Assembly: GCF_019795295.1 (NCBI RefSeq)
Contig: NZ_JAIMCG010000009.1
Location: 1-64,000 of the forward strand
Direction of reading: 5' to 3'
DNA: 64,000 bases
Source: Cupriavidus sp. AU9028
GTDB taxonomy: Bacteria; Pseudomonadota; Gammaproteobacteria; Burkholderiales; Burkholderiaceae
Below are positions 42,806 to 51,354 of this stretch, one piece after another. Both the position numbers and the translations under genes were made by a program. The first letter of the stretch is position 1, and every line of letters starts with the position of its first letter. The notes below the pieces were generated by a model. The model did not search any database. It had not been told where the DNA came from and worked only from the letters and a program-made list of their open reading frames with translations.

Positions 42806-43522
42806 TCAGGGACCATCGCGCCGCTTCAGCACCACGAGGTGTCGCTCGGCGTCCAGTCCGGGCACGGTGATCCTGGGTACGGCCTCCAGTTCCCACTGGT
42901 CCTCCAGTCCAGCCTGCGCCATGCGCTCCAGCTCGGCGTGCGGGTACACTCCCTTCATCGCCACCAGGCGGCCACCGGGTGCCAGCAGATGGCCGGACAG
43001 CCGGATAAAGTCGCCGAGTTCGGCGAAGGCGCGCGAGGTGATCACGGCATAGCCGCATGCATCCTCCAGCTTCTCCACCGGCCCCCAGTGCGCGGCCGCG
43101 TTGGTCAGCCGCAACTGCGCCCTGCATTGCGTCAGAAAGGCGGTCTTTTTCTGCACGATGTCCACCATCAGCACGCTGAGCGAGGGCTCGGCAATAGCCA
43201 GCGGCAGGCCTGGCATGCCGCCGCCCGAGCCGACGTCCAGCACCCGGGCCCTTGCCCCTTCGGCCACGCGCCCATCCCGCGCGTTCTGCGCGAGCACCGG
43301 CACGGCGGCCAGCGAGTCGAGCAGATGGTGGCTCAACATCTCGTCGGGATTGCGGATCGCCGTCAGGTTATAGGTGGCATTCCATTTGCGCAGCAAGCCG
43401 AGATAGGCGAGCAGCGTCTCGACCTGGGCGGCGGCCAGGTTCAATCCCAGCGCTTCCAGTCCGGCTTCCAGGCGCCGACGCTGGCCTGCCTCATCGACCG
43501 CTTGTTGTCGGTACCCGGCCAC
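42806..43522 (-). CDS. rsmG: 16S rRNA (guanine-527-N7)-methyltransferase
   Basis: Methylates G527 of 16S rRNA. The 238-aa protein has the SAM-binding motif VLDVGSGGGMPGLPLAI and YNLTAIRNPDEMLSHHLLDSLA. The start is GTG at 43522, directly abutting the TGA of mnmG, so translation is probably coupled. The gene was formerly gidB. The N terminus before residue 15 is poorly conserved. Confidence 0.96.
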   Translation of the reverse strand: MAGYRQQAVDEAGQRRRLEAGLEALGLNLAAAQVETLLAYLGLLRKWNATYNLTAIRNPDEMLSHHLLDSLAAVPVLAQNARDGRVAEGARARVLDVGSGGGMPGLPLAIAEPSLSVLMVDIVQKKTAFLTQCRAQLRLTNAAAHWGPVEKLEDACGYAVITSRAFAELGDFIRLSGHLLAPGGRLVAMKGVYPHAELERMAQAGLEDQWELEAVPRITVPGLDAERHLVVLKRRDGP

Positions 43523-45463
43523 TCAGGCAGCCTCCAGCCCGTTACCGGCCTTGGCCCGGCCCAGCCCCTTCTTCTTCAGGTGTACCAGCAGCAGCGAGAT
43601 CGCCGCCGGGGTCACCCCCGAGATACGCGATGCCTGGCCCAGCGTCTGCGGGCGATGCTGGTTCAGCTTCTGGCTGACTTCGAAACCCAGGCCACGGACT
43701 TCCGTGTAATCCAGGTCTTCCGGCAACCGGGTCGATTCGTTTGCTTCCAGCTTGCCGACCTCGGCAGCCTGGCGAGCGATATAGCCGTGGTACTTGATGC
43801 CGATCTCGATCTGCTCGCGGATCTGCCCGGCCTGCAGGGGATCGTCCGCGAGCGCCGTCTCGGGCGCATAGCGCCCGCCCTGCACTGCCACCAGATCCTC
43901 GTAGCCGACGCCCGGTCGGCGCAGCAGATCGGCCAGGCTGTACTCGCGCTCGATCGCTTTGCCCAGCAGGGGCACGGCATCTTCCGGCGGCAACAGGGAC
44001 GGGTTGACCCAGGTGCTGCGCAGCCGTTCTGTTTCACGTGAAACAGCGTCCCGCTTGCGGTTGAACGCTTCCCAGCGGGCGTCGTCGACTACACCCAGCT
44101 CCCGACCCACTTCCGTCAGTCGCATGTCCGCATTGTCCTCGCGCAGGCTCAGCCGGAACTCGGCGCGGCTCGTGAACATGCGGTACGGCTCGGTCACGCC
44201 GCGGGTAATCAGGTCGTCGACCAGCACGCCAAGGTACGCCTGGTCCCGGCGCGGCGCCCACGCGTCGCGTTCCTGTGCATACAGTCCCGCGTTGATACCG
44301 GCCAGCAACCCCTGGGCCGCGGCTTCCTCGTATCCGGTGGTGCCGTTGATCTGGCCGGCGAAAAACAGCCCGCCGATGGCCTTGCTCTCCAGCGACGACT
44401 TCAGCGCGCGCGGATCGAAGTAGTCGTACTCGATGGCGTAGCCCGGCCGCAGGATATGGGCGTTCTCCAGGCCTCGAATCGAATGCACCAGGTTCAGCTG
44501 CACATCGAAGGGCAAGCTCGTCGAGATGCCGTTCGGGTAGAACTCGTTGGTCGTCAGCCCCTCTGGCTCCAGGAAAATCTGGTGGCTTTCCTTGCTGGCA
44601 AAGCGATGGATCTTGTCCTCGATGCTGGGACAGTAGCGCGGCCCTACCCCTTCGATCACCCCCGTGTACATCGGCGAGCGATCGAGACCGCCTCGGATGA
44701 TGTCGTGGGTACGGCTGTTGGTATGGGTAATCCAGCACGGCAGCTGCTGGGGATGCTGCTCGGGACGACCAAGGAAGGAGAACACCGGCACCGGATCCAG
44801 ATCGCCGGGCTGCTCTTCCATCGCCGAAAAGTCGATGGTGCGCCCGTCTATGCGCGGCGGCGTGCCGGTCTTCAGACGGCCCTGCGGCAGCTTCAGTTCC
44901 TTGAGCCGCGAGGACAAGGTGACCGCGGCGGGGTCGCCCGCTCGCCCACCTGTGTAGTTGTCCAGACCGACATGGATCTTTCCGTCGAGGAATGTGCCGG
45001 CCGTCAGCACGACGGCCCGCGCGCGGAAGCGGATGCCGACCTGGGTCACCGCACCAACCACCCGGTCACCTTCGACCATCAGGTCGTCCACGGCCTGCTG
45101 GAACAGCATCAGGTTAGGCTGGTTCTCCAGGCGGGTGCGGATGGCCTTGCGGTAGAGCACTCGGTCGGCCTGGGCGCGTGTCGCCCGCACGGCGGGACCC
45201 TTGCTCGAGTTCAGGATCCGGAACTGGATGCCGGCCTCGTCCGTAGCAGCCGCCATGGCGCCGCCGAGGGCATCGACTTCCTTGACGAGATGGCCCTTGC
45301 CGATCCCGCCGATCGAAGGATTGCAGCTCATCTGCCCCAGCGTTTCGATGCTATGGGTCAGCAGAAGCGTCTGACATCCCATCCGGGCGGCGGCAAGCGC
45401 GGCTTCCGTGCCGGCATGGCCACCGCCGACGACGATGACATCGAATTCTTTCGGGTAAAGCAT
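43523..45463 (-). CDS. mnmG: tRNA uridine-5-carboxymethylaminomethyl modification enzyme, FAD subunit
   Basis: With MnmE it modifies U34 of certain tRNAs. The 646-aa protein has the FAD dinucleotide fold [17 protein letters not shown] at the N terminus, the signature [15 protein letters not shown] and a helical C-terminal domain. The ATG at 45463 follows GGAGGT. A perfect parS site is embedded at 44030-44045, where it encodes AVSRET at about residues 473-478. The gene was formerly gidA. It heads the mnmG-rsmG-parA-parB group. Confidence 0.97.
   Translation of the reverse strand: MLYPKEFDVIVVGGGHAGTEAALAAARMGCQTLLLTHSIETLGQMSCNPSIGGIGKGHLVKEVDALGGAMAAATDEAGIQFRILNSSKGPAVRATRAQADRVLYRKAIRTRLENQPNLMLFQQAVDDLMVEGDRVVGAVTQVGIRFRARAVVLTAGTFLDGKIHVGLDNYTGGRAGDPAAVTLSSRLKELKLPQGRLKTGTPPRIDGRTIDFSAMEEQPGDLDPVPVFSFLGRPEQHPQQLPCWITHTNSRTHDIIRGGLDRSPMYTGVIEGVGPRYCPSIEDKIHRFASKESHQIFLEPEGLTTNEFYPNGISTSLPFDVQLNLVHSIRGLENAHILRPGYAIEYDYFDPRALKSSLESKAIGGLFFAGQINGTTGYEEAAAQGLLAGINAGLYAQERDAWAPRRDQAYLGVLVDDLITRGVTEPYRMFTSRAEFRLSLREDNADMRLTEVGRELGVVDDARWEAFNRKRDAVSRETERLRSTWVNPSLLPPEDAVPLLGKAIEREYSLADLLRRPGVGYEDLVAVQGGRYAPETALADDPLQAGQIREQIEIGIKYHGYIARQAAEVGKLEANESTRLPEDLDYTEVRGLGFEVSQKLNQHRPQTLGQASRISGVTPAAISLLLVHLKKKGLGRAKAGNGLEAA
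44030..44045. other. parS site inside mnmG
   Basis: TGTTTCACGTGAAACA is a perfect 16-bp parS. It lies within the coding sequence of mnmG, so both ParB binding and protein sequence are under selection here. Confidence 0.93.
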
Positions 45464-45513
45464 GGGGGTTACCTCCTCCGGGAGGCAGATGAGGGCAAAC
45501 AGGGGAAGACCGG

Positions 45514-45519
45514 ATTATA
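45514..45519 (-). promoter_or_regulatory. Possible -10 element of mnmG
   Basis: A perfect TATAAT is read on the minus strand 50 bp upstream of the mnmG ATG. No good -35 hexamer is seen at 16-18 bp, so the promoter assignment is tentative. Confidence 0.4.
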
Positions 45520-45562
45520 CCGGTTATCGTTCCCTGGCTTGGGGGATGCCACCCGCAAATGT

Positions 45563-45578
45563 TGTTTCACGTGAAACA
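45563..45578. other. parS site upstream of mnmG
   Basis: TGTTTCACGTGAAACA, a perfect 16-bp parS, 99 bp upstream of the mnmG start and 55 bp from the next parS. ParB spreading from here could affect mnmG transcription. Confidence 0.93.
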
Positions 45579-45633
45579 AGAATTCGCTTACCCATTGTGG
45601 TCGCCACTTCTGCCTGGCCTTCCCCCCAAGTCC

Positions 45634-45649
45634 TGTTTCACGTGAAACA
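45634..45649. other. parS site next to the formylglutamate hydrolase terminator
   Basis: TGTTTCACGTGAAACA, a perfect 16-bp parS. Its last base is also the end of the T tract of the terminator at 45649-45676 on the minus strand. Confidence 0.93.
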
Positions 45650-45676
45650 AAAAAAGGGCCGGTCTTGAACCGGCCC
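45649..45676 (-). terminator. Intrinsic terminator of the Bug-formylglutamate hydrolase pair
   Basis: GGGCCGGT and ACCGGCCC (45656-45676) form an 8-bp stem with a five-base loop, followed on the minus strand by seven T residues (45655-45649). It lies 31 bp past the stop of the hydrolase gene. Confidence 0.85.
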
Positions 45677-45706
45677 CTTCTCCCCCAGGTAGAACCCGGC
45701 AGCGAC

Positions 45707-46567
45707 TCAGGCCGCTACCTGGTTCCGCAGATAGTCGCGCACCTTCTGCAGCAGCCGCCCCATATCGCGCTGGACGGTAGCAAAGCCACTGTTGCGCTCC
45801 CGTGTCCGCTCATCCATATACAGCGGCCGACGGATCTCGATCTGCAAGCTGTGCCGAGCCTCGGCCGGGCGGCCGATCTGGGCGATCAGCTGCACGCCCT
45901 TGTAGGGGTCGTTGCGCGCCACGCTGTAGCCCATATCGCGCAGACCGCTCTCGATCAGGTGGACGAACTCGGGATCGCAGGTGGTGCCATCCCGGTCGCC
46001 CAGCACGAAATCGGCGAGCGGGTGCGGACTGACCTTCTTCAGACGCTCGTACGCGTTGTTCGGCATCGAATGCAGATTCAGATGCCACACCGCGCCGAAG
46101 CGCCAGTGGCTGTCTTCGACCGCCTTCGCCAGCGCCGCATGGTAGGGACGATAGTAGGTATCGATCCGGTTACGAACTTCGGCGATGGACAGCTTGCGGT
46201 CGTAGATTGGCGTAGCGGCGTCGATATTGCGCCATATCAGGCCGAAGCCCAGCCGCGTCTTCTCGCCCGGCGCCAGCGGCTCGGGCCATTGACCGTCCAG
46301 CAGGTCCGGATCCAGATCGTCCAGCATCCGGTTCGGATCGATATAGACGCGGGGGAAGTTGGCGGCCACCAGCGTGCCGCCCACCGCCGGTACCGCCTCC
46401 CACAGCGCCTCCACATGCGTATCCTCGCCTTCGCGCAGCCGGGTGGCCGGCGCCGCCGCATGGAAGTCCGCCGGGTAATGCGTGCCGCTATGCGGCGAAT
46501 CGCAGACCAGCGGCAGCGCCTCGCCTTCCGGAAGGCGCAGGACAAAAGGTTCGAAGGCGTTCGGCAT
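45707..46567 (-). CDS. N-formylglutamate amidohydrolase family protein
   Basis: Predicted zinc hydrolase that releases formate from N-formyl-L-glutamate, the last step of one histidine degradation route (HutG type), or acts on a related N-acyl amino acid. The 286-aa protein has VCDSPHSGTHYPADF near the N terminus, NFPRVYIDPNR and VWHLNLHSMPN, the metal-binding pattern of the family. It starts three bases after the stop of the Bug gene. No other hut gene is in the window, so a role outside histidine catabolism is possible. Confidence 0.85.
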   Translation of the reverse strand: MPNAFEPFVLRLPEGEALPLVCDSPHSGTHYPADFHAAAPATRLREGEDTHVEALWEAVPAVGGTLVAANFPRVYIDPNRMLDDLDPDLLDGQWPEPLAPGEKTRLGFGLIWRNIDAATPIYDRKLSIAEVRNRIDTYYRPYHAALAKAVEDSHWRFGAVWHLNLHSMPNNAYERLKKVSPHPLADFVLGDRDGTTCDPEFVHLIESGLRDMGYSVARNDPYKGVQLIAQIGRPAEARHSLQIEIRRPLYMDERTRERNSGFATVQRDMGRLLQKVRDYLRNQVAA

Positions 46568-46570
46568 GGT

Positions 46571-47560
46571 TCAGTCCAGGCTGATCTTGGCGGTCTTGGC
46601 GACGCGCGAATACCGGGCCATGGCCTGCTCGATCTGCGCCTTGAACTCGTCCGGTGTGGTCGGAACCGGGGTGCCTCCCGATTCGGCGATCTTCTTCTGG
46701 AAGTCCGGATTCTGGATCGCCTTGTGCACCGCCTTGTTCAGTCGGTCCACCACTGCCGGGGGCGTACCCGCCGGCGCGACGATACCGAACCAGCCGCCCT
46801 CGCCCATGTCCTTGAAGCCGAGTTCGGCATAGGTTGGCACGTCAGGCAGCTGCGGCGAGCGCTTGGCGCCCAGCACCGCCAGCGCGCGCAGGCGGCCACC
46901 CTTGACGTGCGGCAGCGTCGACGACAGGTTGTCAGTGATGGCGTTGACCTGGCCCGCGACCGCATCGTTCAGCGCGACACCCGCGCCCTTGTACGGCACA
47001 TGCAGCAGCTCGATGCCAGCCAGCGACATGAAGTTCTCGATATTCACGTGGCCCAGCGAGCCGGTGCCCGGCGAGGCGAAGCTGTACTTGCCCGGATTGG
47101 CCTTGGCCAGCGCGATGAATTCCTTCATGGTCTTGGCCGGCACGCTCGGATGCACCGCGAAGACGCTGGGAATGGCGACCACGTTGCTGATCGGCGCAAA
47201 GTCCTTGATGGGGTCGTAGCTCAGCTTCGGGTACACCGCCGGGTTGGAGCCGTGGGTGCTGACGGTGGCCATGCCGATGGTGTAGCCGTCCGGCTTGGCG
47301 CGCGCCACTTCACCCATGCCCAGCGAGCCACCCGCGCCACCCTTGTTCTCCACCACGATGGTCTGGCCCAGTTCACGGCCGGCGTACTCGGCGATCAGAC
47401 GGGCCGACAGGTCGGTCGAACCGCCGGCAGCAAACGGCACCACCAGTCGCAGCGGGCGCGACGGATAGTTGTCGGCAAAGACGGCACCGGCGGGCAGCAC
47501 GGTGGCGGCAGCGGCGCAGGACAGCAGCAGACGGCGACGAGTGGAAATGGCTCGGGACAC
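46571..47560 (-). CDS. Bug-family tripartite tricarboxylate transporter substrate-binding protein
   Basis: Periplasmic binding protein of the TctC/Bug family, 329 aa. A signal peptide (RRRLLLSCAAAATVLPAGAVFA) with twin arginine-like residues is followed by YPSRPLRLVVPFAAGGSTD, the hallmark Bug start, and VENKGGAGG. Translation starts at GTG 47560 with AAGGAG upstream. No TctA/TctB membrane genes are adjacent, as is common for Bug proteins in Burkholderiales. Its tight link with the amidohydrolase suggests an N-acyl amino acid ligand, which is only a hypothesis. The divergent LysR gene is probably its regulator. Confidence 0.88.
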   Translation of the reverse strand: MSRAISTRRRLLLSCAAAATVLPAGAVFADNYPSRPLRLVVPFAAGGSTDLSARLIAEYAGRELGQTIVVENKGGAGGSLGMGEVARAKPDGYTIGMATVSTHGSNPAVYPKLSYDPIKDFAPISNVVAIPSVFAVHPSVPAKTMKEFIALAKANPGKYSFASPGTGSLGHVNIENFMSLAGIELLHVPYKGAGVALNDAVAGQVNAITDNLSSTLPHVKGGRLRALAVLGAKRSPQLPDVPTYAELGFKDMGEGGWFGIVAPAGTPPAVVDRLNKAVHKAIQNPDFQKKIAESGGTPVPTTPDEFKAQIEQAMARYSRVAKTAKISLD

Positions 47561-47744
47561 GGATCTTTCTCCTTGGTTGTTGTGTAGGTGCGCCGCAGGG
47601 CTGCGCAGCTCGGCGGAGGACCCGCTGGGGTACCCCGGCCGAGGCAGCCAGATGCGGCATGCGTCCAGAGTGTCAGCCGTTTACCGGGCGATGACAAACG
47701 ACTATATTGCACTTTTGCATGACTTAACGTCATCCTCGACCAGC
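47561..47744. promoter_or_regulatory. Divergent promoter region of the Bug and lysR genes
   Basis: The 184-bp gap between divergent genes is where a LysR regulator would bind. A short dyad TGCA-CTTT-TGCA lies at 47708-47719, near AT-rich sequence, 26 bp before the lysR start. It is a candidate operator only. Confidence 0.4.
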
Positions 47745-48695
47745 ATGCGGCTGCACTCCCCTTCGATGTCCGAACTGCACGCGTTCGCGGCGGCTGCCCG
47801 CCTCGGCAGCTTCACGCGCGCCGCCGAACAGCTATGCGTGACGCAGGGTGCGATCAGCCGCGCCATCGCCCGGCTGGAAGCGCATTTCGGCCAGCCGCTG
47901 GTGCGGCGTAATGCGCATGGGCTGGTGCTGACGGCGGCGGGAAGGACGCTGCTCGAGGCGGTGCTCGAACCGCTGGCGGCAATCGAAACCGCCAGTGCCG
48001 CCCTGCTGGCCGGCGACCGCCAGCATCACCTGACCTTGTCCGCGGTGCCGACGCTGGCCAGTGTGTGGCTGGTACCCCGGCTACCCGACTTTCACAGGAA
48101 GCACCCGGATATCCGCATCGACTTCGTGCCCTACCGGCGCGACGAGGACTTTTCCGGCGCGGCGCCGGATGCGGCGCTGCTCGCCGGCTCTGCCACCAGC
48201 TGGCCGAATCTGCACGCGGACTACGTGATCGGGAACGAGATGGTGCCGGTATGCCACCCGGAGCGGGCGCGGGCACGCCGGGAGGTCGGCGCCTGGCTGT
48301 CGCCGGCGGATCTGCTGTCGGAGCCACTGCTGTATCACAACAATGCGCCGGCCAATTGGCAGCACTGGTTTGAAGCGGCGGGCGTGCCCCATGTGAAACC
48401 GGTGCTGGCCCGTGGCTTCGATCAGGTATCGATCCTGGTGCAGGCGGTGAAGGCGGATATGGGCATTGCCGTGCTACAACGTTGCCTGGTGCGCGACGAG
48501 ATCGAGGCGGGGCGAGTGGCCGCGCCGTTCGATCTGCCCATCCGGCTGACGCGCGGGTACTTTCTCTGTACGCCGCGCGAGCGGCAGCATCATCCGGCGC
48601 TCAGCCGGTTCCGCGCGTGGCTGCTGGAAACGGCGGCGCAGGATCCGGACGTGGTCCGGGTTCGCGAAACCGCCATCGATAAACGAGACGAATAG
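47745..48695 (+). CDS. LysR-type transcriptional regulator (GcvA-like)
   Basis: DNA-binding regulator of 316 aa. The N-terminal winged HTH is clear (SELHAFAAAARLGSFTRAAEQL, TQGAISRAIARLEAHFG), followed by a substrate-binding domain with LSAVPTLASVWLVPRL and the GcvA/AmpR-like DMGIAVLQRCLV. The ATG at 47745 is preferred; a second ATG at 47766 would start directly before the HTH. It is divergent from the Bug gene, its probable target, and convergent with livF. Confidence 0.9.
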   Translation: MRLHSPSMSELHAFAAAARLGSFTRAAEQLCVTQGAISRAIARLEAHFGQPLVRRNAHGLVLTAAGRTLLEAVLEPLAAIETASAALLAGDRQHHLTLSAVPTLASVWLVPRLPDFHRKHPDIRIDFVPYRRDEDFSGAAPDAALLAGSATSWPNLHADYVIGNEMVPVCHPERARARREVGAWLSPADLLSEPLLYHNNAPANWQHWFEAAGVPHVKPVLARGFDQVSILVQAVKADMGIAVLQRCLVRDEIEAGRVAAPFDLPIRLTRGYFLCTPRERQHHPALSRFRAWLLETAAQDPDVVRVRETAIDKRDE

Positions 48696-48750
48696 CGGCG
48701 GCGCTCCAGATCGCGCCGCTCTTCGTCCCGCAAATGCCAACCGCCGCCGT

Positions 48751-49494
48751 TTATGCCGCCTTGCGCGACAGGCCCAGATAGGTCTCGATGACGCGAGGAT
48801 CGGCCGCCAGCTGCTGCGCGGGTCCCGCCATCGCGATCTCGCCGGTTTCGATCACGTAGCCGTAGTCGGCCACCTGCAAGGCGGCGCGGGCGTTCTGTTC
48901 GATCAGCAGCGTCGCCACGCCGGTCTGGCGCAGGTTGTTGATGATGTGGAAGATTTCCTTGACGATCAGGGGCGCCAGTCCGAGGCTCGGCTCGTCCAGC
49001 ATCAGCAGCGCGGGCTTGGCCATCAGCGCCCGCCCCACCGCGAGCATCTGCCGCTCGCCGCCGGACAGCGTACCCGCCTCCTGGCGCGCTCGCTCGCGCA
49101 GACGCGGGAACAGCTCCAGCACCACGTCCATCTGGTCCAGGAAGTTCTTCTCGCCGGCCTTCTTGCGCCGGAACGCGCCCAGCCGCAGGTTGTCTTCCAC
49201 CGACATCGACGCGAACAGCTCCCGCTTTTCTGGCACCAGGCACATGCCGCGCGCCACGCGGCCCTCGACCGGGATGCCGGCGAGATCGTGCCCGAGGTAG
49301 GACACCAGGCCGCTCGCCGAGCCGTTGACCGGCAGCGCGCCCATCAGCGCATTGAGCATCGTCGACTTGCCGGCGCCGTTCGGGCCGATCACCGTGACGA
49401 TGCGGCCCGCCTCGACGCTCAGGCTGGCGCCGTGCACGGCTTCCACCTTGCCATAGCGCACATGCAGATCGCGGACTTCGAGAATGACGCTCAT
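48751..49494 (-). CDS. livF: Branched-chain-type ABC transporter ATPase LivF (first operon)
   Basis: Cytoplasmic ATPase of a liv-type amino acid importer, 247 aa. Walker A is GPNGAGKS, the ABC signature is LSGGERQM and Walker B is LLMLDEPSLGLAP, all intact. C-terminal LIEQNARAALQVADYGYVIETG is typical of LivF. The ATG at 49494 has AGGAA upstream and lies 18 bp downstream of the livMG gene. It is the last gene of livK-livH-livMG-livF. Confidence 0.95.
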   Translation of the reverse strand: MSVILEVRDLHVRYGKVEAVHGASLSVEAGRIVTVIGPNGAGKSTMLNALMGALPVNGSASGLVSYLGHDLAGIPVEGRVARGMCLVPEKRELFASMSVEDNLRLGAFRRKKAGEKNFLDQMDVVLELFPRLRERARQEAGTLSGGERQMLAVGRALMAKPALLMLDEPSLGLAPLIVKEIFHIINNLRQTGVATLLIEQNARAALQVADYGYVIETGEIAMAGPAQQLAADPRVIETYLGLSRKAA

Positions 49495-49512
49495 GTTCGG
49501 TTCCTGGGGTTC

Positions 49513-51354
49513 TTATTCCACGCCGCCGAGGTAGGCCTCGAGCACCGCCGGATTCTTCTGCACGTCTTCGGGCACGCCTTCGGCAATGCGGGTGCCGAAC
49601 TCCATCACCACCAGCCGGTCGGTCAGGTTCATCACGAAGTCCATGTCGTGCTCGACCAGCAGCACGCTCATGCCCTCCGCCCGCAGCTTGCGCAGCAGGT
49701 CGGCCAGTGCCTGCTTTTCCTTGTAGCGCAGGCCGGCGGCCGGCTCGTCCAGCAACAGCAGCGCCGGATCGCAGCACAAGGCACGGGCGATTTCCAGGAT
49801 GCGCTGCTGGCCCAGCGCGAGGCTGCCCGCCTCCATATACATGCAGTCGGCCAGACCGACCCGCTCCAGCTGACGCCGGGCCTCGAACAGCAGCTTGGCT
49901 TCCTCGCCGCGATTCATGCGCAGGATCGCCGCCGAGACACCGCCTTGCGGCCGGTAGTCGCCGCGCAGGTGGGCGCCGATGGCGACGTTCTCCAGCACGG
50001 TCATGGTGGGCAGCAGATGCACGTGCTGGAAGGTCCGGCCGATGCCGCGCTTGACGATCTCGCGCGATGGCAGGTTGGAGATCACCTCGCCGCGATAGCG
50101 GATTTCGCCCCGCGTCAGCGGCAGCACACCGGTAACCAGATTGAAGGTGGTCGACTTGCCAGCCCCGTTCGGCCCGATCAGCCCCACGATCTCGCCCGCA
50201 TCGACGTGGAAGTCCACATCGTTGACCGCGACCAGCCCGCCGAACTCCTTGCGGGCGGCACGCACGTCCAGGATGCGCTCGCCCGCCTGCGGCTTGCGCC
50301 GTACCGGCAGCGGCGCCGCGTCCTCGGGTGCCCGTACCGGCGGACCGCTCGGTACCAGGCGCCGCAGCCAGGGCCAGATGCCATCGCGCGCGTATTGGAG
50401 CAGCACCACCAGCAGCACGCCGAAGACGATGATTTCGAAGTTGCCGCTGGCGCCCAGCAGCTTGGGCAGCACGCCCTGCAGCGTGTCCTTGAGGATGGTC
50501 AGGATGCCCGCGCCGAGCACCGCGCCCCAGACGTGGCCGACGCCGCCGACCACTGCCATGAACAGATATTCGATGCCGTAGTTCAGCCCGAACGGAGTGG
50601 GGTTCACCGCGCGCTGCAGGTGCGCGTACAGGAAGCCGGAGATGCAGGCGAGGATCGCCGCGACCACGAACACCACCACTTTCATCCACGCGGTATTGAC
50701 GCCCATTGCCTCGGCCATCACGCCGCCGCCCTTCAGTGCGCGGATGGCGCGGCCCGGGCGGGAATCCAGCAGGTTGTGCATGGCAATCACGGCCAGCAGC
50801 ACCACGCACCAGATCAGGTAGAACATCGAGCGGCCCGACTGCAGTTCGATGCCCAGCAGAGACAGCACCGGGATACCGTTCAGGCCGTCATATTTGCCGA
50901 GGAACTCGAGATTGCCGAACAGGAAGAACAGCGACAGCCCCCAGGCGATGGTCGCCAGCGGCAGATAGTGGCCGGACATCCGCATCGTGATCAGGCCGAT
51001 CACATAGGCGGACGCCATCGTGATGACCAGGCCGACCAGCAGGCCGAACCAGGGCGACAGTCCATACTGCGTGGTCAGGAACGCGGTACTGTAGGCGCCG
51101 AGGCCAACGAAGGCCGCCTGCCCGAACGACGTCATCCCGCCCACGCCGGTCAGCAGCACCAGGCCAATGGCGACGATGCTGTAGAGGCCGATGTAGTTGC
51201 CCAGCGTGATCCAGAACTCGGGCGTGGGCAGCACCGGCAGCAGGGCCAGCACGGCGACGAAGACGAGCATCAGCACGCGGTTGCGGTTCAGCACCCCTTG
51301 CGGGCGCACGGCCGCGGGGCGGCTGGTAGTGGTGGTGGCGTCGGGTTGCATCAT
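49513..51354 (-). CDS. Fused LivM permease - LivG ATPase (first operon)
   Basis: A single 613-aa reading frame joins two usually separate subunits. Residues 1-335 are a LivM permease with eight to ten membrane segments (GVGGMTSFGQAAFVGLGAY, VVGGVGHVWGAVLGA). A Pro/Arg-rich linker (336-358) leads to a LivG ATPase with Walker A GPNGAGKST (394-402), signature SLALGQQRILEIARAL and Walker B LLLLDEPAAGL. The frame is open throughout with no internal SD-start that suggests two genes. The ATG at 51354 overlaps the livH stop by four bases (ATGA). Confidence 0.92.
   Translation of the reverse strand: MMQPDATTTTSRPAAVRPQGVLNRNRVLMLVFVAVLALLPVLPTPEFWITLGNYIGLYSIVAIGLVLLTGVGGMTSFGQAAFVGLGAYSTAFLTTQYGLSPWFGLLVGLVITMASAYVIGLITMRMSGHYLPLATIAWGLSLFFLFGNLEFLGKYDGLNGIPVLSLLGIELQSGRSMFYLIWCVVLLAVIAMHNLLDSRPGRAIRALKGGGVMAEAMGVNTAWMKVVVFVVAAILACISGFLYAHLQRAVNPTPFGLNYGIEYLFMAVVGGVGHVWGAVLGAGILTILKDTLQGVLPKLLGASGNFEIIVFGVLLVVLLQYARDGIWPWLRRLVPSGPPVRAPEDAAPLPVRRKPQAGERILDVRAARKEFGGLVAVNDVDFHVDAGEIVGLIGPNGAGKSTTFNLVTGVLPLTRGEIRYRGEVISNLPSREIVKRGIGRTFQHVHLLPTMTVLENVAIGAHLRGDYRPQGGVSAAILRMNRGEEAKLLFEARRQLERVGLADCMYMEAGSLALGQQRILEIARALCCDPALLLLDEPAAGLRYKEKQALADLLRKLRAEGMSVLLVEHDMDFVMNLTDRLVVMEFGTRIAEGVPEDVQKNPAVLEAYLGGVE

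Noticed and set aside
43523-45706. oriC next to mnmG
   Set aside because: mnmG flanks oriC in many bacteria, but this region has parS sites and no cluster of DnaA boxes or AT-rich unwinding region, and dnaA/rpmH are absent.
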